Assembly: GCF_000017405.1 (NCBI RefSeq)
Contig: NC_009668.1
Span: 372,001-436,000 of the forward strand
Origin: Brucella anthropi ATCC 49188
Lineage (GTDB): Bacteria > Pseudomonadota > Alphaproteobacteria > Rhizobiales > Rhizobiaceae
DNA: 64,000 bases
Direction of reading: 5' to 3'
Shown: in pieces, positions 10,059 to 18,894 of the stretch
Layout: each line of letters starts with the position of its first letter
Position numbering within the stretch: position 1 is the first letter of the stretch
Notes under the pieces: generated by a model
What the model was told of the DNA's origin: nothing
The model's database searches: none
What the model saw: the letters and a program-made list of their open reading frames with translations, nothing else
Position numbers and translations under genes: made by a program

Positions 10059-11573
10059 CTATTGTCGTTTCATCAGGCAGTAGACCAAAAGCGAGGAGGC
10101 GATGGCCACGATTGCAGAAACCAGAATTGCAACCGAGAAGCCGGCAGAATAACCTCGCATGGCAAGTTCGGTTGCGGCGATCCTCGCTGAAGGTGCGACC
10201 ATACCAAGTGCGTTGGGCAAGTCGCCCGCGACTATCGCGTCAGCAAAATTTTCACGGCATGTCGGATCGTTGCAGCCCGCCTGCATTAAGTGAGTCCGGA
10301 CAGCACTTGCAAGCACTCCGCTCAGGACCGCGAAGCCGAGCAGAATGCCGGTAAATCGGGCGGTTGTGCTGATGCCCGATGCCATCCCGGCACGGTCGCG
10401 TGCAACGGTACTCATGATCGCTTTTTGGGTTTCACCATTCAGCAAGCCGCCACCGCTCCCAATCAGAAACATACCGCACATAACGATAGACCAGGCGCCG
10501 GAATGTGCGCCGAAGCTTGTCACAAGACTACCGATACCCACGATCATGAGTCCAAAGGACAGAATTTCCCGTGACGACATTCTCTTTCCGAGAAAACGCC
10601 CGACATTGGGGAAGATCAGCATCGCGCTTGCAAATGGAAGCATGGCAAAACCAGCTTGCAATGGCGGCTGACCGAAGCCGTTTTGAAGGAATAGCGGCAG
10701 CATGGATGCCATCACCTGTGCACAGGCGGCATAAGCAAACATAGCCCAAACACCACCGATGAAACGAGGATTGCGGAACAGGCTGAGATCGAGCATCGGG
10801 CGCTGCTGGATATTCTCCGCAGCCAAGAAAATAGCGAGGCCGGCTAAGCCGCCGACAAATCCTGCAATCGCGGTTGAAGAGGTCCAGCCATGTGCCTGTC
10901 CGTTGATAAGTCCCCATGTGAGGCCGAACATTGTACTCGCAAATGCAACGATGCCGATTGGATCAACGCGCCGCGCATTTTCATCTTTTGAATCGGTGAT
11001 GGAACGCAGCGTAGCCAGTGCCAACACAATGCCGGTAGGTATGTTTATGTAGAATGCCCAACGCCAGCCGAGACTATGGGCGATAAGGCCTCCGATAATC
11101 GGTGACAGCACCATGGTCAGGCCCATGATGCCGCCCCAGATTGACCATGCACGGTTACGTTCCTCATCGCGATGGAACGTATGGCCAATGATTGCGAGCG
11201 CAGGTGCGAGCTGGAAGGCGGCACTGGCGCCTTGCAACGCGCGAGCAAGGTAAAGTGAAGCGGCTGAATCTGCTACACCGCAAAGCCAGGATGAGAATGC
11301 GAACGCACCAATTCCAATCAGAAAAACAGTGCGACGTCCGAACCGGTCGGCTAGAGCGCCAGCCGGCAAGAGCAGCGACGCGAAGCAAAGGACATAAGTG
11401 CTGATGACCCACTCTACGTCAGCAAAACTTGCCGAAAATTCCCGTGCAATGGTCGGTAGGACCATCGCGACGACATTTGTGTCCAGCACGGTCATTGCGC
11501 AACCGGTCGAGGCTGTCAGCAAAATGAAAGTTGAATTGGTAACGCGCGGCGCGGATGCGAGAACAGTTGTCAT
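10059..11573 (-). CDS. MFS transporter, DHA2 (drug:H+ antiporter, 14 TM) family
   Basis: A 504-residue inner-membrane exporter. The first helix carries TVLDTNVVAMVLPTIAREF and motif A is GALADRFGRRTVF, both characteristic of the DHA2 (EmrB-like) branch with 14 predicted segments. Motif C-like APALAIIGHTFHRDEERNRAWSIW follows the fourth to fifth helices. The start overlaps the end of the HbpS-like gene as ATGA. Substrate unknown. It converges on the GntR gene with a 17-nt gap. Confidence 0.85.
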   Translation of the reverse strand: MTTVLASAPRVTNSTFILLTASTGCAMTVLDTNVVAMVLPTIAREFSASFADVEWVISTYVLCFASLLLPAGALADRFGRRTVFLIGIGAFAFSSWLCGVADSAASLYLARALQGASAAFQLAPALAIIGHTFHRDEERNRAWSIWGGIMGLTMVLSPIIGGLIAHSLGWRWAFYINIPTGIVLALATLRSITDSKDENARRVDPIGIVAFASTMFGLTWGLINGQAHGWTSSTAIAGFVGGLAGLAIFLAAENIQQRPMLDLSLFRNPRFIGGVWAMFAYAACAQVMASMLPLFLQNGFGQPPLQAGFAMLPFASAMLIFPNVGRFLGKRMSSREILSFGLMIVGIGSLVTSFGAHSGAWSIVMCGMFLIGSGGGLLNGETQKAIMSTVARDRAGMASGISTTARFTGILLGFAVLSGVLASAVRTHLMQAGCNDPTCRENFADAIVAGDLPNALGMVAPSARIAATELAMRGYSAGFSVAILVSAIVAIASSLLVYCLMKRQ

Positions 11574-12064
11574 TTGGTTGTCAATGCTGCTGCACCAGCT
11601 TTCGCAATCTGCTGGTCATGATCGGGTGTGTCGGCTGATACGCCAATGGCGCCAACAATTGTACCATTCACCGTGATTGGAACTCCTCCGCGCATGAGTA
11701 CGAAACCTCGCGCCGTGATAGCGGCAGGGCGAGCCCCGTTGATAGCATCCTCGAGAGCGCCGCTTTCCCGACGGAAAAGCGCGGCTGTGCGAGCTTTGCC
11801 GGGCGCTAGCTCGACTCCAGCAGGTACTGACGCGTTGTCCATGCGTATCGTGAGGATCTGCAGACCTTCTGCATCGACGACTGAGATCACGCAGGGCCAG
11901 CCGTTCGCTGTCGCTTCTTTTTCGGCAGCAGCTACGACGGAGCGGGCAGCTTCAAGAGTAAGATAAGGCTTTGTCGGCAATTCGATTGCCAATGCCGGGA
12001 AGGCTGCGGCGAGGGTCATCGTTGCGGTCAACGAGGCGAGGATTGTGACAGAACGGGCGGACAT
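11570..12064 (-). CDS. Exported HbpS/GlcG-like (DUF336) protein
   Basis: A 164-residue protein with an N-terminal signal peptide (cleavage likely after ALA near residue 26) and one GlcG/HbpS domain. The motifs VVAAAEKEATANGW, SVVDAEGLQI and GGVPITVNGTIVGAIGVS are typical. HbpS proteins bind haem and others of the fold bind small acids; the ligand here is unknown. It is first in a two-gene unit with the MFS exporter, divergent from a LysR gene. Co-occurrence suggests a sensing or buffering role for the compound the exporter handles. Confidence 0.75.
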   Translation of the reverse strand: MSARSVTILASLTATMTLAAAFPALAIELPTKPYLTLEAARSVVAAAEKEATANGWPCVISVVDAEGLQILTIRMDNASVPAGVELAPGKARTAALFRRESGALEDAINGARPAAITARGFVLMRGGVPITVNGTIVGAIGVSADTPDHDQQIAKAGAAALTTK

Positions 12065-12142
12065 TGGACTTCCTTCATTACGTTTGAGGTGCCAATAAAC
12101 AGGATGTTTGAATTTCTTTCATTCGTGGCATTTTGAGATAAT

Positions 12143-12159
12143 ATTAGTTTTTACCTAAT
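12143..12159 (+). promoter_or_regulatory. LysR-type T-N11-A palindrome between divergent genes
   Basis: ATTAGTTTTTACCTAAT is a 17-bp imperfect palindrome (outer five pairs perfect) containing the T-N11-A pattern expected for LysR-family binding. It lies 14 nt upstream of the LysR start and about 80 nt upstream of the divergent HbpS-like gene, a standard place for autorepression plus activation of the neighbour. Confidence 0.55.
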
Positions 12160-12173
12160 TATTGGAGCCACTC

Positions 12174-13085
12174 ATGGAACTCAGGCATCTTCGTTATTTT
12201 TTGACACTCGCCGAGGAGCTTCATTTTTCAAGAGCGGCAGAACGGTTGAACATTGCGGCTCCGACGCTCACGGTTCAGATACAGGAAATCGAGCGGCGGC
12301 TCGGTACGAAACTTTTCTTCAGAACCAAACGCTCAGTCACAATCACTCCCGCGGGTGAGGTGTTTCTGAAGGAAGCGAGATTGGTGTTGGATCAATTCGA
12401 TAAGGCGGAAAGTGTCGGCCGCAGAGCTGGACGAGGGGAGATCGGGCGGATCGAAATCGGCTATGTCGGCTCGGCGGCTTATGCCGGGGCCTTGCAGAAG
12501 CAAATCAGCCGTTTCTCGCATGATTGGCCTCAAGTGGAGCTTCATTCGCGCGAATTTCCGATGGAGGATCTACCGAAGCTCATTGAGGACGGGCATCTCG
12601 ACATTGGCTTCGTCCGTATGCCGATGACGCTCCCACCGTCACTCAGCGCTCATGTTTTGCTACAAGACTATTTTTGTCTGGCGCTGCCCTCTGGCCATCG
12701 GCTTGCGGTTGCTGAGTTGGAGGATCAGCATGCTCTTCTTGCGGAAAGCCGGTTTATTCTGCCGGAACAGGAGGCGGGCACATATGAGGTCGCGAAACGA
12801 GGAGGCTTCACTCCGAGGATCATTGCAAAGCCGGGCGGTCTTCTTGCTGTTCTGACACAGGTATCGCTGGGTGCCGGTATATCGGTCATACCGGGCGTGG
12901 TGAGAAACGTCGTGCACATGCCCAATACGGTTTTCCTTCCAATAATCGGAAAGCCGATCATGTCGGAAGTGGTCGCCATTTTCAGAAGTAGGGAATACGC
13001 GGGCAGTGTCAAAAATTTCATCGACCAGTTATGCGCTTCGCCACCGATCCAGCTTGACTATAAGCGAAATGAACAAATGGTATGA
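12174..13085 (+). CDS. LysR-family transcriptional regulator
   Basis: A 303-residue regulator. The N-terminal winged helix contains LHFSRAAERLNIAAPTLTVQI and ERRLGTKLFFRTKRSVTITPAG. The effector-binding domain follows, with IGYVGSAAYAG and GAGISVIPGVV. The ATG at 12174 with GGAG 9 nt upstream is preferred over the in-frame TTG at 12162. It is divergent from the HbpS/MFS pair and probably controls it. Its stop codon lies inside the palindrome at 13081. Confidence 0.87.
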   Translation: MELRHLRYFLTLAEELHFSRAAERLNIAAPTLTVQIQEIERRLGTKLFFRTKRSVTITPAGEVFLKEARLVLDQFDKAESVGRRAGRGEIGRIEIGYVGSAAYAGALQKQISRFSHDWPQVELHSREFPMEDLPKLIEDGHLDIGFVRMPMTLPPSLSAHVLLQDYFCLALPSGHRLAVAELEDQHALLAESRFILPEQEAGTYEVAKRGGFTPRIIAKPGGLLAVLTQVSLGAGISVIPGVVRNVVHMPNTVFLPIIGKPIMSEVVAIFRSREYAGSVKNFIDQLCASPPIQLDYKRNEQMV

Positions 13086-13140
13086 AATATATTTCATATA
13101 CTGAATTATATTGACAGTCGCGTTTCTTTGCGATTAGCTA
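13081..13140 (+). promoter_or_regulatory. 18-bp perfect palindrome and promoter of the SorC-linked sugar operon
   Basis: TATGAAATATATTTCATA (13081-13098) is a perfect palindrome overlapping the LysR stop codon, and TGAATTATATTGA (13102-13114) is a degenerate second copy. A -35 TTGACA (13111-13116) is followed after 17-18 nt by a weak TTAGCT/TAGCTA. TGAA-TTCA arms are a common form of SorC/DeoR-family operator, and a SorC gene is the fourth gene of the operon that starts here. Confidence 0.55.
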
Positions 13141-13245
13141 TCAATACTGGTCTTCGAGGAGGAGGGCCGGTCTTCATAAAGATCAACGGCGTTTTTGGGA
13201 CGCTTTCCGCGCGTTTGGGAGGGGCTTCGGCCTCGAGGAGGACAC

Positions 13246-14277
13246 TTGCGCAATTTTCTGAGCACGACCGCAATGGCGGTTCTTGCGGTAACGCTTCTGG
13301 CCGGTTCCGCAACGGCAGCCGAGACCGAGAATCCGTTCCGCTGTAAACCGGGCGAAAAATATGTGATGAACGTCATGGTTTCTGGCGTTGAATACTGGTT
13401 TCCCGTCTATGAAATGTTCAAGCAGGCTGGCCAGCAGTTCGGCTGCGAGACGGAATATACTGGCACACCGGAATATGACGTGAACAAGCAGATCGCCACG
13501 TTCGATCAGGCGTTGGCGCAGAATCCAGCTGGTATTCTTGTTCATCCGATGAACTCTGACCCGTTCATCGAACCCATCAACCGGGCGATCGATCAGGGTA
13601 CGGCGGTCGTCACATTCGCAGCAGATTCTCCGCTGTCGAAGCGCGTGTCCTTCATCACTTCCGACAACACCCGCGAAGGCACCTATGCGGCTGATGCCAT
13701 CGCCCAGAAAATGGGTGGCAAGGGCGAGTATGCTGTTCTTGAAAATCCGGGGCAGGATAATCACGACAAGCGCATTGCGGCTTTCATCGCCCGCATGGAA
13801 GAGAAGTGGCCTGACATGAAGCTGGTTGGTCGTGCTGCTTCCAATCAGGACCCGACGAAAGCGTATCAGGGGCTGTCGAGCCTCATTCAGGCCAATCCGA
13901 ACCTCGGTGCGGTTTTCATGCCGGAGGCCAACTCCGCAATTGGGGCTGCGCAGGCGAACAAAGAAGCTGGTGGCAAGGTTCTCGTCATGTGTGCCGACGT
14001 CAACGCCAACATCCTCGACATGATCAAGGCTGGTGAAGTCTTCGGTTCGATCAATCCGAACCAGGGCATGCAGGGCTATATGGGCTTCATGCTGCTGTGG
14101 CTTGCCAAGCATCCGGAACTGATCGACCCGATGAATGACGCCAAGCGTTCCGGCTTCAACCCGATGAGCATTCCCGTTGTCGATAATGGCCTCTCGATTG
14201 TGACCGCAGAAAACGCGGACGACTTCTATTGGGACAAATATCTGAAGCGTCGCGGTACTAAGGGCATTGAGGAATAG
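13246..14277 (+). CDS. Periplasmic sugar-binding protein of an ABC importer
   Basis: A 343-residue binding protein of the ribose family. The start is placed at TTG 13246 because AGGAGG sits just upstream and the reading then begins with a normal signal peptide (RNFLSTTAMAV to about ATAAE); no ATG fits. Family stretches are GILVHPMNSDPFIEPINRAI, ENPGQDNHDKRIAAFIARM and VFMPEANSAIGAAQANKEAG. It is the first gene of the operon with the 14343 ATPase and the 15892 permease. The ligand is probably a sugar alcohol or ketose, judged from the enzymes downstream. Confidence 0.85.
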   Translation: MRNFLSTTAMAVLAVTLLAGSATAAETENPFRCKPGEKYVMNVMVSGVEYWFPVYEMFKQAGQQFGCETEYTGTPEYDVNKQIATFDQALAQNPAGILVHPMNSDPFIEPINRAIDQGTAVVTFAADSPLSKRVSFITSDNTREGTYAADAIAQKMGGKGEYAVLENPGQDNHDKRIAAFIARMEEKWPDMKLVGRAASNQDPTKAYQGLSSLIQANPNLGAVFMPEANSAIGAAQANKEAGGKVLVMCADVNANILDMIKAGEVFGSINPNQGMQGYMGFMLLWLAKHPELIDPMNDAKRSGFNPMSIPVVDNGLSIVTAENADDFYWDKYLKRRGTKGIEE

Positions 14278-14292
14278 GCTCCGTTCAAGAAG

Positions 14293-14318
14293 CCATCCGC
14301 GCCCTGTGGTGCGGATGG
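14293..14318 (+). terminator. Hairpin after the binding-protein gene
   Basis: CCATCCGC (14293-14300) and GCGGATGG (14311-14318) form a perfect 8-bp stem with a 10-nt loop in the 65-nt gap between binding protein and ATPase. A short TT follows but no T-run, so attenuation or message stabilisation is likelier than complete termination. Confidence 0.5.
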
Positions 14319-14342
14319 TTGGAATGAAGAGGGAGGAAAAAG

Positions 14343-15869
14343 ATGGCTGAACCGGTGCTGACCATCCACGGGGTAACCAAGCATTTCGGAGCGGTGAAGG
14401 CGCTGACGCAAGTGGATTTCACGCTTGAACGTGGTGAGGTCCATGCGCTCTGTGGCGAGAACGGTGCTGGTAAATCGACGCTGATGAGCATCATCGCTGG
14501 CGTTTTGCAGCCGACCGAGGGAGAAATACGCATCGACGGGAAGATGGTTCACATTGCTTCTCCCGCCGTGGCGCAATCGCTCGGTATCGGTCTGGTGCAT
14601 CAGGAAATAGCGCTTTGCCCGGATGCCACAGTCGCTGAAAACATGTTTATGGCGACGACCAATCGTCGTCGTTCGCCTTTCATGAATTACCGCGCGCTGG
14701 AACGTGATGCACAGATCGTGATGAACCGCTTGGCGGCTATCGATGTTCGGCAAAAGGTCGCCAACTTGCCGATTTCCAGCCAGCAGCTCGTGGAGATCGC
14801 CAAAGCGCTGACACTCGATTGCCGTGTGTTGATTCTGGATGAACCGACGGCTGCGCTCACCGAAACGGAGGCACAGCAGCTCTTTTCGATCATCCGTGAT
14901 CTCAAGGCAAACGGTATTTCCATCATCTATATCAGTCACCGCATGGCCGAGATTTTCAACCTCTGCGACCGGGTGACGGTTTTCCGCGATGGTCGTTATG
15001 TATGCACCGATCGCATTGCAGATGTGAAACCCGACGATGTGGTGCGTCGGATGGTGGGTCGCGAGATCACGCAGCTCTATCCCGATAAGCTTGGATCGCA
15101 GGAGGCGCCGGGTGAAGTCATTCTTGAAGTTGGTGATATTGGCGATGGGTTGCGTTTCACAGATGTAAGCTTCTCTCTGCATAAAGGTGAAATTCTTGGT
15201 GTCGGTGGCCTCATCGGATCGGGGCGAACGGAGATTGCCGAAGGTATCTGCGGCCTTCGCCCACGTACCGCAGGAACAGTTCGCCTCCATGGCAAGACCC
15301 AGAAGATCAATTCATATTCCGATGCCGCCAAGGCCGGCATTGTTTATCTTTCAGAAGACCGCAAAGGTTCTGGCGTATTCCTGGAGATGTCCATCGCGCG
15401 GAATATTTCCGTGCTGGACCTGAAATCGCTGACCAATGCCGCCGGACTTCTGAACGGTCGAGCCGAGGCCGCACTTGCGGAGGACTTCGCGAAACGGCTC
15501 TCCGTGCGCATGGGTGGCATCGAGGCGCCGGTGAAATCACTTTCAGGCGGCAATCAGCAGAAAGTGGCAATCGCCAAGCAACTGGCCGTGAAGCCTAAAG
15601 TCATTTTGATGGATGAACCGACACGGGGCATCGATGTTGGCGCGAAGGCGGAAATTCATCGCCTGCTGCGGGAGCTTGCGCGCGCCGGTATCGGCATCAT
15701 CGTCATCTCATCGGAAATGCCGGAACTGCTTGGTCTTTCAGACCGCGTGCTGGTGGTCCGGGAGGGGCGCATTGCGGGAGAGCTTTCAGCGGATGCCATG
15801 TCGGAAGAGGCAGTGATCCTTCTTGCTTCAGGTGTTGGCGCGGAACGGGCATCGCATCATGCCGCATGA
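14343..15869 (+). CDS. Sugar ABC transporter ATP-binding protein, RbsA type
   Basis: A 508-residue protein with two nucleotide-binding domains. Domain 1 has [24 protein letters not shown] and [10 protein letters not shown]. Domain 2 has the degenerate P-loop [10 protein letters not shown], the signature [13 protein letters not shown] and [27 protein letters not shown] precedes the ATG. It should energise the importer made by 13246 and 15892. Confidence 0.9.
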   Translation: MAEPVLTIHGVTKHFGAVKALTQVDFTLERGEVHALCGENGAGKSTLMSIIAGVLQPTEGEIRIDGKMVHIASPAVAQSLGIGLVHQEIALCPDATVAENMFMATTNRRRSPFMNYRALERDAQIVMNRLAAIDVRQKVANLPISSQQLVEIAKALTLDCRVLILDEPTAALTETEAQQLFSIIRDLKANGISIIYISHRMAEIFNLCDRVTVFRDGRYVCTDRIADVKPDDVVRRMVGREITQLYPDKLGSQEAPGEVILEVGDIGDGLRFTDVSFSLHKGEILGVGGLIGSGRTEIAEGICGLRPRTAGTVRLHGKTQKINSYSDAAKAGIVYLSEDRKGSGVFLEMSIARNISVLDLKSLTNAAGLLNGRAEAALAEDFAKRLSVRMGGIEAPVKSLSGGNQQKVAIAKQLAVKPKVILMDEPTRGIDVGAKAEIHRLLRELARAGIGIIVISSEMPELLGLSDRVLVVREGRIAGELSADAMSEEAVILLASGVGAERASHHAA

Positions 15870-15891
15870 AAAGAAAATGGGAGAGGGTGAA

Positions 15892-16881
15892 ATGGCAATC
15901 GACACAATGGCAGCGGCTGCGCCAAAAAAATCGTCGATAAGGCGCATAGGAACCATGCGTGAAGCCGGTTTGATTGCGATCATTCTGGCATTGGCCGTGG
16001 TGATGAGTTTTGCGTCGCCGCATTTTCTGACGCTCGGCAATTTTCGTGCGATGTTGATGAGCTTCTCGGTGGAAGGCATCGTCGTGGTGGGGATGACGAT
16101 CCTGTTGATTGTCGGGGGCATCGACCTTTCGGTCGGCTCGGTGGTCTGTTTTTCCATGGTCCTTTCCGGCGCACTCTTTCTGGCCGGGCTCGATCCATGG
16201 ACGGCTTCGCTTGTCGGTATCGCGACGAGCGCAGCCATCGGCGGTATTATGGGTTTCTTTGTAACCGTCGTTGGCCTCAACCATTTCATCACGTCGCTGG
16301 CAGCCATGGTAATTGTGCGCGGTCTTTGCCTTATCATCACCAAAGGAACGCCGCTGTCGCTTTTCACGCTGCCGCCAAGCTTTAAAGCGGTGGGGCAGGG
16401 CACATTCTATGGCATCCCCTATGTCATTTTGATTTTCGTCGCCGTCGTCATTCTGTTCGACTTCCTGCTCCGTCGTGCCACGGCCTTTCGCAAGGTGTTC
16501 TATACCGGCAGCAATGAGAAAGCGGCGCTCTATTCAGGCATAAAGACGAACCAGGTCAAATTCTGGGTTACGGTGTTGTGCTCGACGCTCGCCGGTGTTG
16601 CAGGCGTCATTTATATGTCCCGCTTCGGTGCTGCTACGCCTACTTTTGGTGTTGGCATGGAGCTGAATATTATCGCTGCGGCAGTCATCGGCGGTGCATC
16701 GCTCAGCGGTGGTTCAGGTACTATCCTTGGCGCTATTCTCGGCATGGCTCTGCTTTCGCTGGTCACATCCTCGCTGATCCTTCTCAATGTTTCGGTGTAC
16801 TGGCAGGACATGATCAAGGGCTGCATTCTTCTTGCCGCCGTTTCCATCGACCATTTCCTGCACAAGAGGAAGGCGTCCTGA
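15892..16881 (+). CDS. Sugar ABC transporter permease, RbsC type
   Basis: A 329-residue multi-spanning permease. The start is set at ATG 15892 because GGGAGAGGGTGAA precedes it; earlier in-frame ATGs overlap the ATPase gene and lack ribosome sites. Family stretches: VVVGMTILLIVGGIDLSVGS and IIAAAVIGGASLSGGSGTIL. About eight to ten hydrophobic segments are visible. Confidence 0.88.
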   Translation: MAIDTMAAAAPKKSSIRRIGTMREAGLIAIILALAVVMSFASPHFLTLGNFRAMLMSFSVEGIVVVGMTILLIVGGIDLSVGSVVCFSMVLSGALFLAGLDPWTASLVGIATSAAIGGIMGFFVTVVGLNHFITSLAAMVIVRGLCLIITKGTPLSLFTLPPSFKAVGQGTFYGIPYVILIFVAVVILFDFLLRRATAFRKVFYTGSNEKAALYSGIKTNQVKFWVTVLCSTLAGVAGVIYMSRFGAATPTFGVGMELNIIAAAVIGGASLSGGSGTILGAILGMALLSLVTSSLILLNVSVYWQDMIKGCILLAAVSIDHFLHKRKAS

Positions 16882-16882
16882 T

Positions 16883-17890
16883 ATGTCCGTTGCCAAACTG
16901 AAACCGAGAACAATAGCGCCGCGTGAGGAAATCGTCATTGCCCGCCAGATGCATCAGGCGCTCGTCCTGCATTTTCTGGAAGGGCTGACACAGGCGCAGA
17001 TTGCGGACCAGCTCGGGATTTCTCACGCAACTGTAAACCGGCTCATCAAACGCGGCCGCCAGCTTGGCCTTGTAGAAATCAAGATCAAGTCGCCGGTCGA
17101 GCCTCTTATCGATCTGGAAGAACGATTGCTGGCGCTTGGTGGCATTAGCCGCGCCATCGTTGTGCCGACCGCATCCGACAACCCGCAAACGGCTTTGCTG
17201 GCGGTGGGGGAAGCCGCTGCCCGCCTGCTTCTTGAAGAAATCGCCGATGGCGACACAATCTGCATCACCGGCGGCAAAGGTGTCAGCGCCGTTGTCGCAG
17301 GCATTCAGGCACCGCGCAACTTCAATGTAGAGGTCATTCCGGCGACGGGTTGTGTGCAGGGAAAGCACTATACCGATGTCAATCACGTCTCGACGTTGAT
17401 GGCCGAAAAGCTCGGCGGACACTCATATCAGATACATGCGCCTTTGTTTGCAGATGACGCCGGACAACGTGCGATGCTGATGAACATGCGCTCCGTAGCG
17501 GAAGTATTCCAGCGGGCACGGGAAGCCAAAATTGCAGTTGTCGGCATCGGGTCCATCGTCAGCACGGATTCGACCTATTACGACCTGCACCCTTCTTCGA
17601 GCGGAGATCGCACTGCTATCGAACATTCCGGTGCCAGTGCGGAACTTCTCGCCCATCTGCTCGATGTGGAGGGACGGATTTGCGACTATAGCCTCAACCG
17701 TGCGCTGGTCTCGCTAACGCTGGATGAGTTTGCGCATATCCCGACGAAGATCGGTGTAGCAAGCGGATTGAACAAGGCCGAGTCTATCCTGAGTGTTCTC
17801 CGCGGCAATCATCTCGATACGCTTGTCACCGACGAAGCGACTGGCGCCCGCATTCTCGAACTTGCATCCCAAGAAGGATATTCCGCATGA
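16883..17890 (+). CDS. SorC/DeoR-type sugar-binding transcriptional regulator (EryD-like)
   Basis: A 335-residue regulator. The helix-turn-helix lies near residues 30-60 (LTQAQIADQLGISHATVNRL). The C-terminal sugar-phosphate-binding domain shows TGGKGVSAVVAGI, VVGIGSIVSTDSTYY and GVASGLNKAESILSVLRG. The ATG at 16883 lies 1 nt after the permease stop, with GAGGAAGG upstream, and its end overlaps the aldo/keto reductase gene as ATGA. SorC-family proteins such as EryD and LsrR respond to phosphorylated sugars made by the kinase of the same operon; the FGGY kinase at 21495 fits that role. Likely target: the palindrome at 13081. Confidence 0.85.
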   Translation: MSVAKLKPRTIAPREEIVIARQMHQALVLHFLEGLTQAQIADQLGISHATVNRLIKRGRQLGLVEIKIKSPVEPLIDLEERLLALGGISRAIVVPTASDNPQTALLAVGEAAARLLLEEIADGDTICITGGKGVSAVVAGIQAPRNFNVEVIPATGCVQGKHYTDVNHVSTLMAEKLGGHSYQIHAPLFADDAGQRAMLMNMRSVAEVFQRAREAKIAVVGIGSIVSTDSTYYDLHPSSSGDRTAIEHSGASAELLAHLLDVEGRICDYSLNRALVSLTLDEFAHIPTKIGVASGLNKAESILSVLRGNHLDTLVTDEATGARILELASQEGYSA

Positions 17891-18882
17891 GCGGCGAACA
17901 GTTGATCCGCGAAATCGGGCGTTCCGGCGTCAGGGCGTCCGCAGTCGGTCTCGGTACATGGGCTATAGGCGGCTGGATGTGGGGCGGAACGGATGAAGCC
18001 CAATCCATCGCAGCAATCCAGGCATCGCTGGACGCTGGCGTGACACTGATTGATACGGCGCCAGCCTACGGCCTCGGACGCTCCGAGGAAATAGTCGGTA
18101 AGGCGATTGCCGGGCGTCGTGACAAGGCGGTGATCGCGACCAAATGCGGCCTCGTCTGGCACACCCAGAAAGGGCAGCACTTCTTCGATCAGGATGGAAA
18201 CCCAGTTCATCGCTATCTGGGGCGGGATGCGATCATCCACGAGGTAGAAGAAAGCCTGCGTCGTCTCGGTACTGATTATATCGATCTTTACATCACCCAT
18301 TGGCAGGACCCGACGACGCCAATCGAAGAGACTGTAGCGGCGCTTGAGGAACTGAAACAGGCTGGTAAAATCCGGGCTGTTGGTGCCAGCAACCTCAACC
18401 GACCGGAACTGGAACAATATATCCAGACTGGCGCGCTCGATGCGATCCAGGAGCGGTTCAGCATGATCGATCGGGAGATCGAGCAAGACTTGCTGCCGCT
18501 TACCACTGCAAACAACGTATCGACGTTGAGCTATTCCTCACTCGCGCTTGGTCTTCTGTCAGGCATGATCGGGCCGGAACGTGTGTTTTCCGGGGACGAT
18601 CAACGCAAGGACAATCCACGCTTTTCCGTTGCCAACCGACAGAAGGCAAAGGATTTCGCGACGACAATACAGCCGGTCGCTGATCGCCATAACGCGACGA
18701 TCGCCCAGATCGTGATTGCTTGGACGCTGGCGCAGCAGGGGGTGACCTTCGCACTTTGCGGGGCGAGAAATCCGGCGCAGGCTCTCGACAATGCGCAGGC
18801 AGGAAGGCTCCGGCTTTTGTCCGATGATCTTGCGGCTATAGACACGGCCATTTCGGCACAACTGGTTAACATGGACGGATAA
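17887..18882 (+). CDS. Aldo/keto reductase
   Basis: A 331-residue NADP-dependent oxidoreductase of the AKR superfamily. The catalytic tetrad is visible: Asp and Tyr in DTAPAYGLGRSE, Lys in VIATKCGLVW, His in YITHWQDPTT. The C-terminal cofactor region is CGARNPAQALDNAQAG. It is coupled to the SorC gene by ATGA. In this operon it could oxidise or reduce a sugar or the aldehyde released by the aldolase at 20616; the substrate is unknown. Confidence 0.85.
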   Translation: MSGEQLIREIGRSGVRASAVGLGTWAIGGWMWGGTDEAQSIAAIQASLDAGVTLIDTAPAYGLGRSEEIVGKAIAGRRDKAVIATKCGLVWHTQKGQHFFDQDGNPVHRYLGRDAIIHEVEESLRRLGTDYIDLYITHWQDPTTPIEETVAALEELKQAGKIRAVGASNLNRPELEQYIQTGALDAIQERFSMIDREIEQDLLPLTTANNVSTLSYSSLALGLLSGMIGPERVFSGDDQRKDNPRFSVANRQKAKDFATTIQPVADRHNATIAQIVIAWTLAQQGVTFALCGARNPAQALDNAQAGRLRLLSDDLAAIDTAISAQLVNMDG

Positions 18883-18894
18883 CGGACGGCCATC

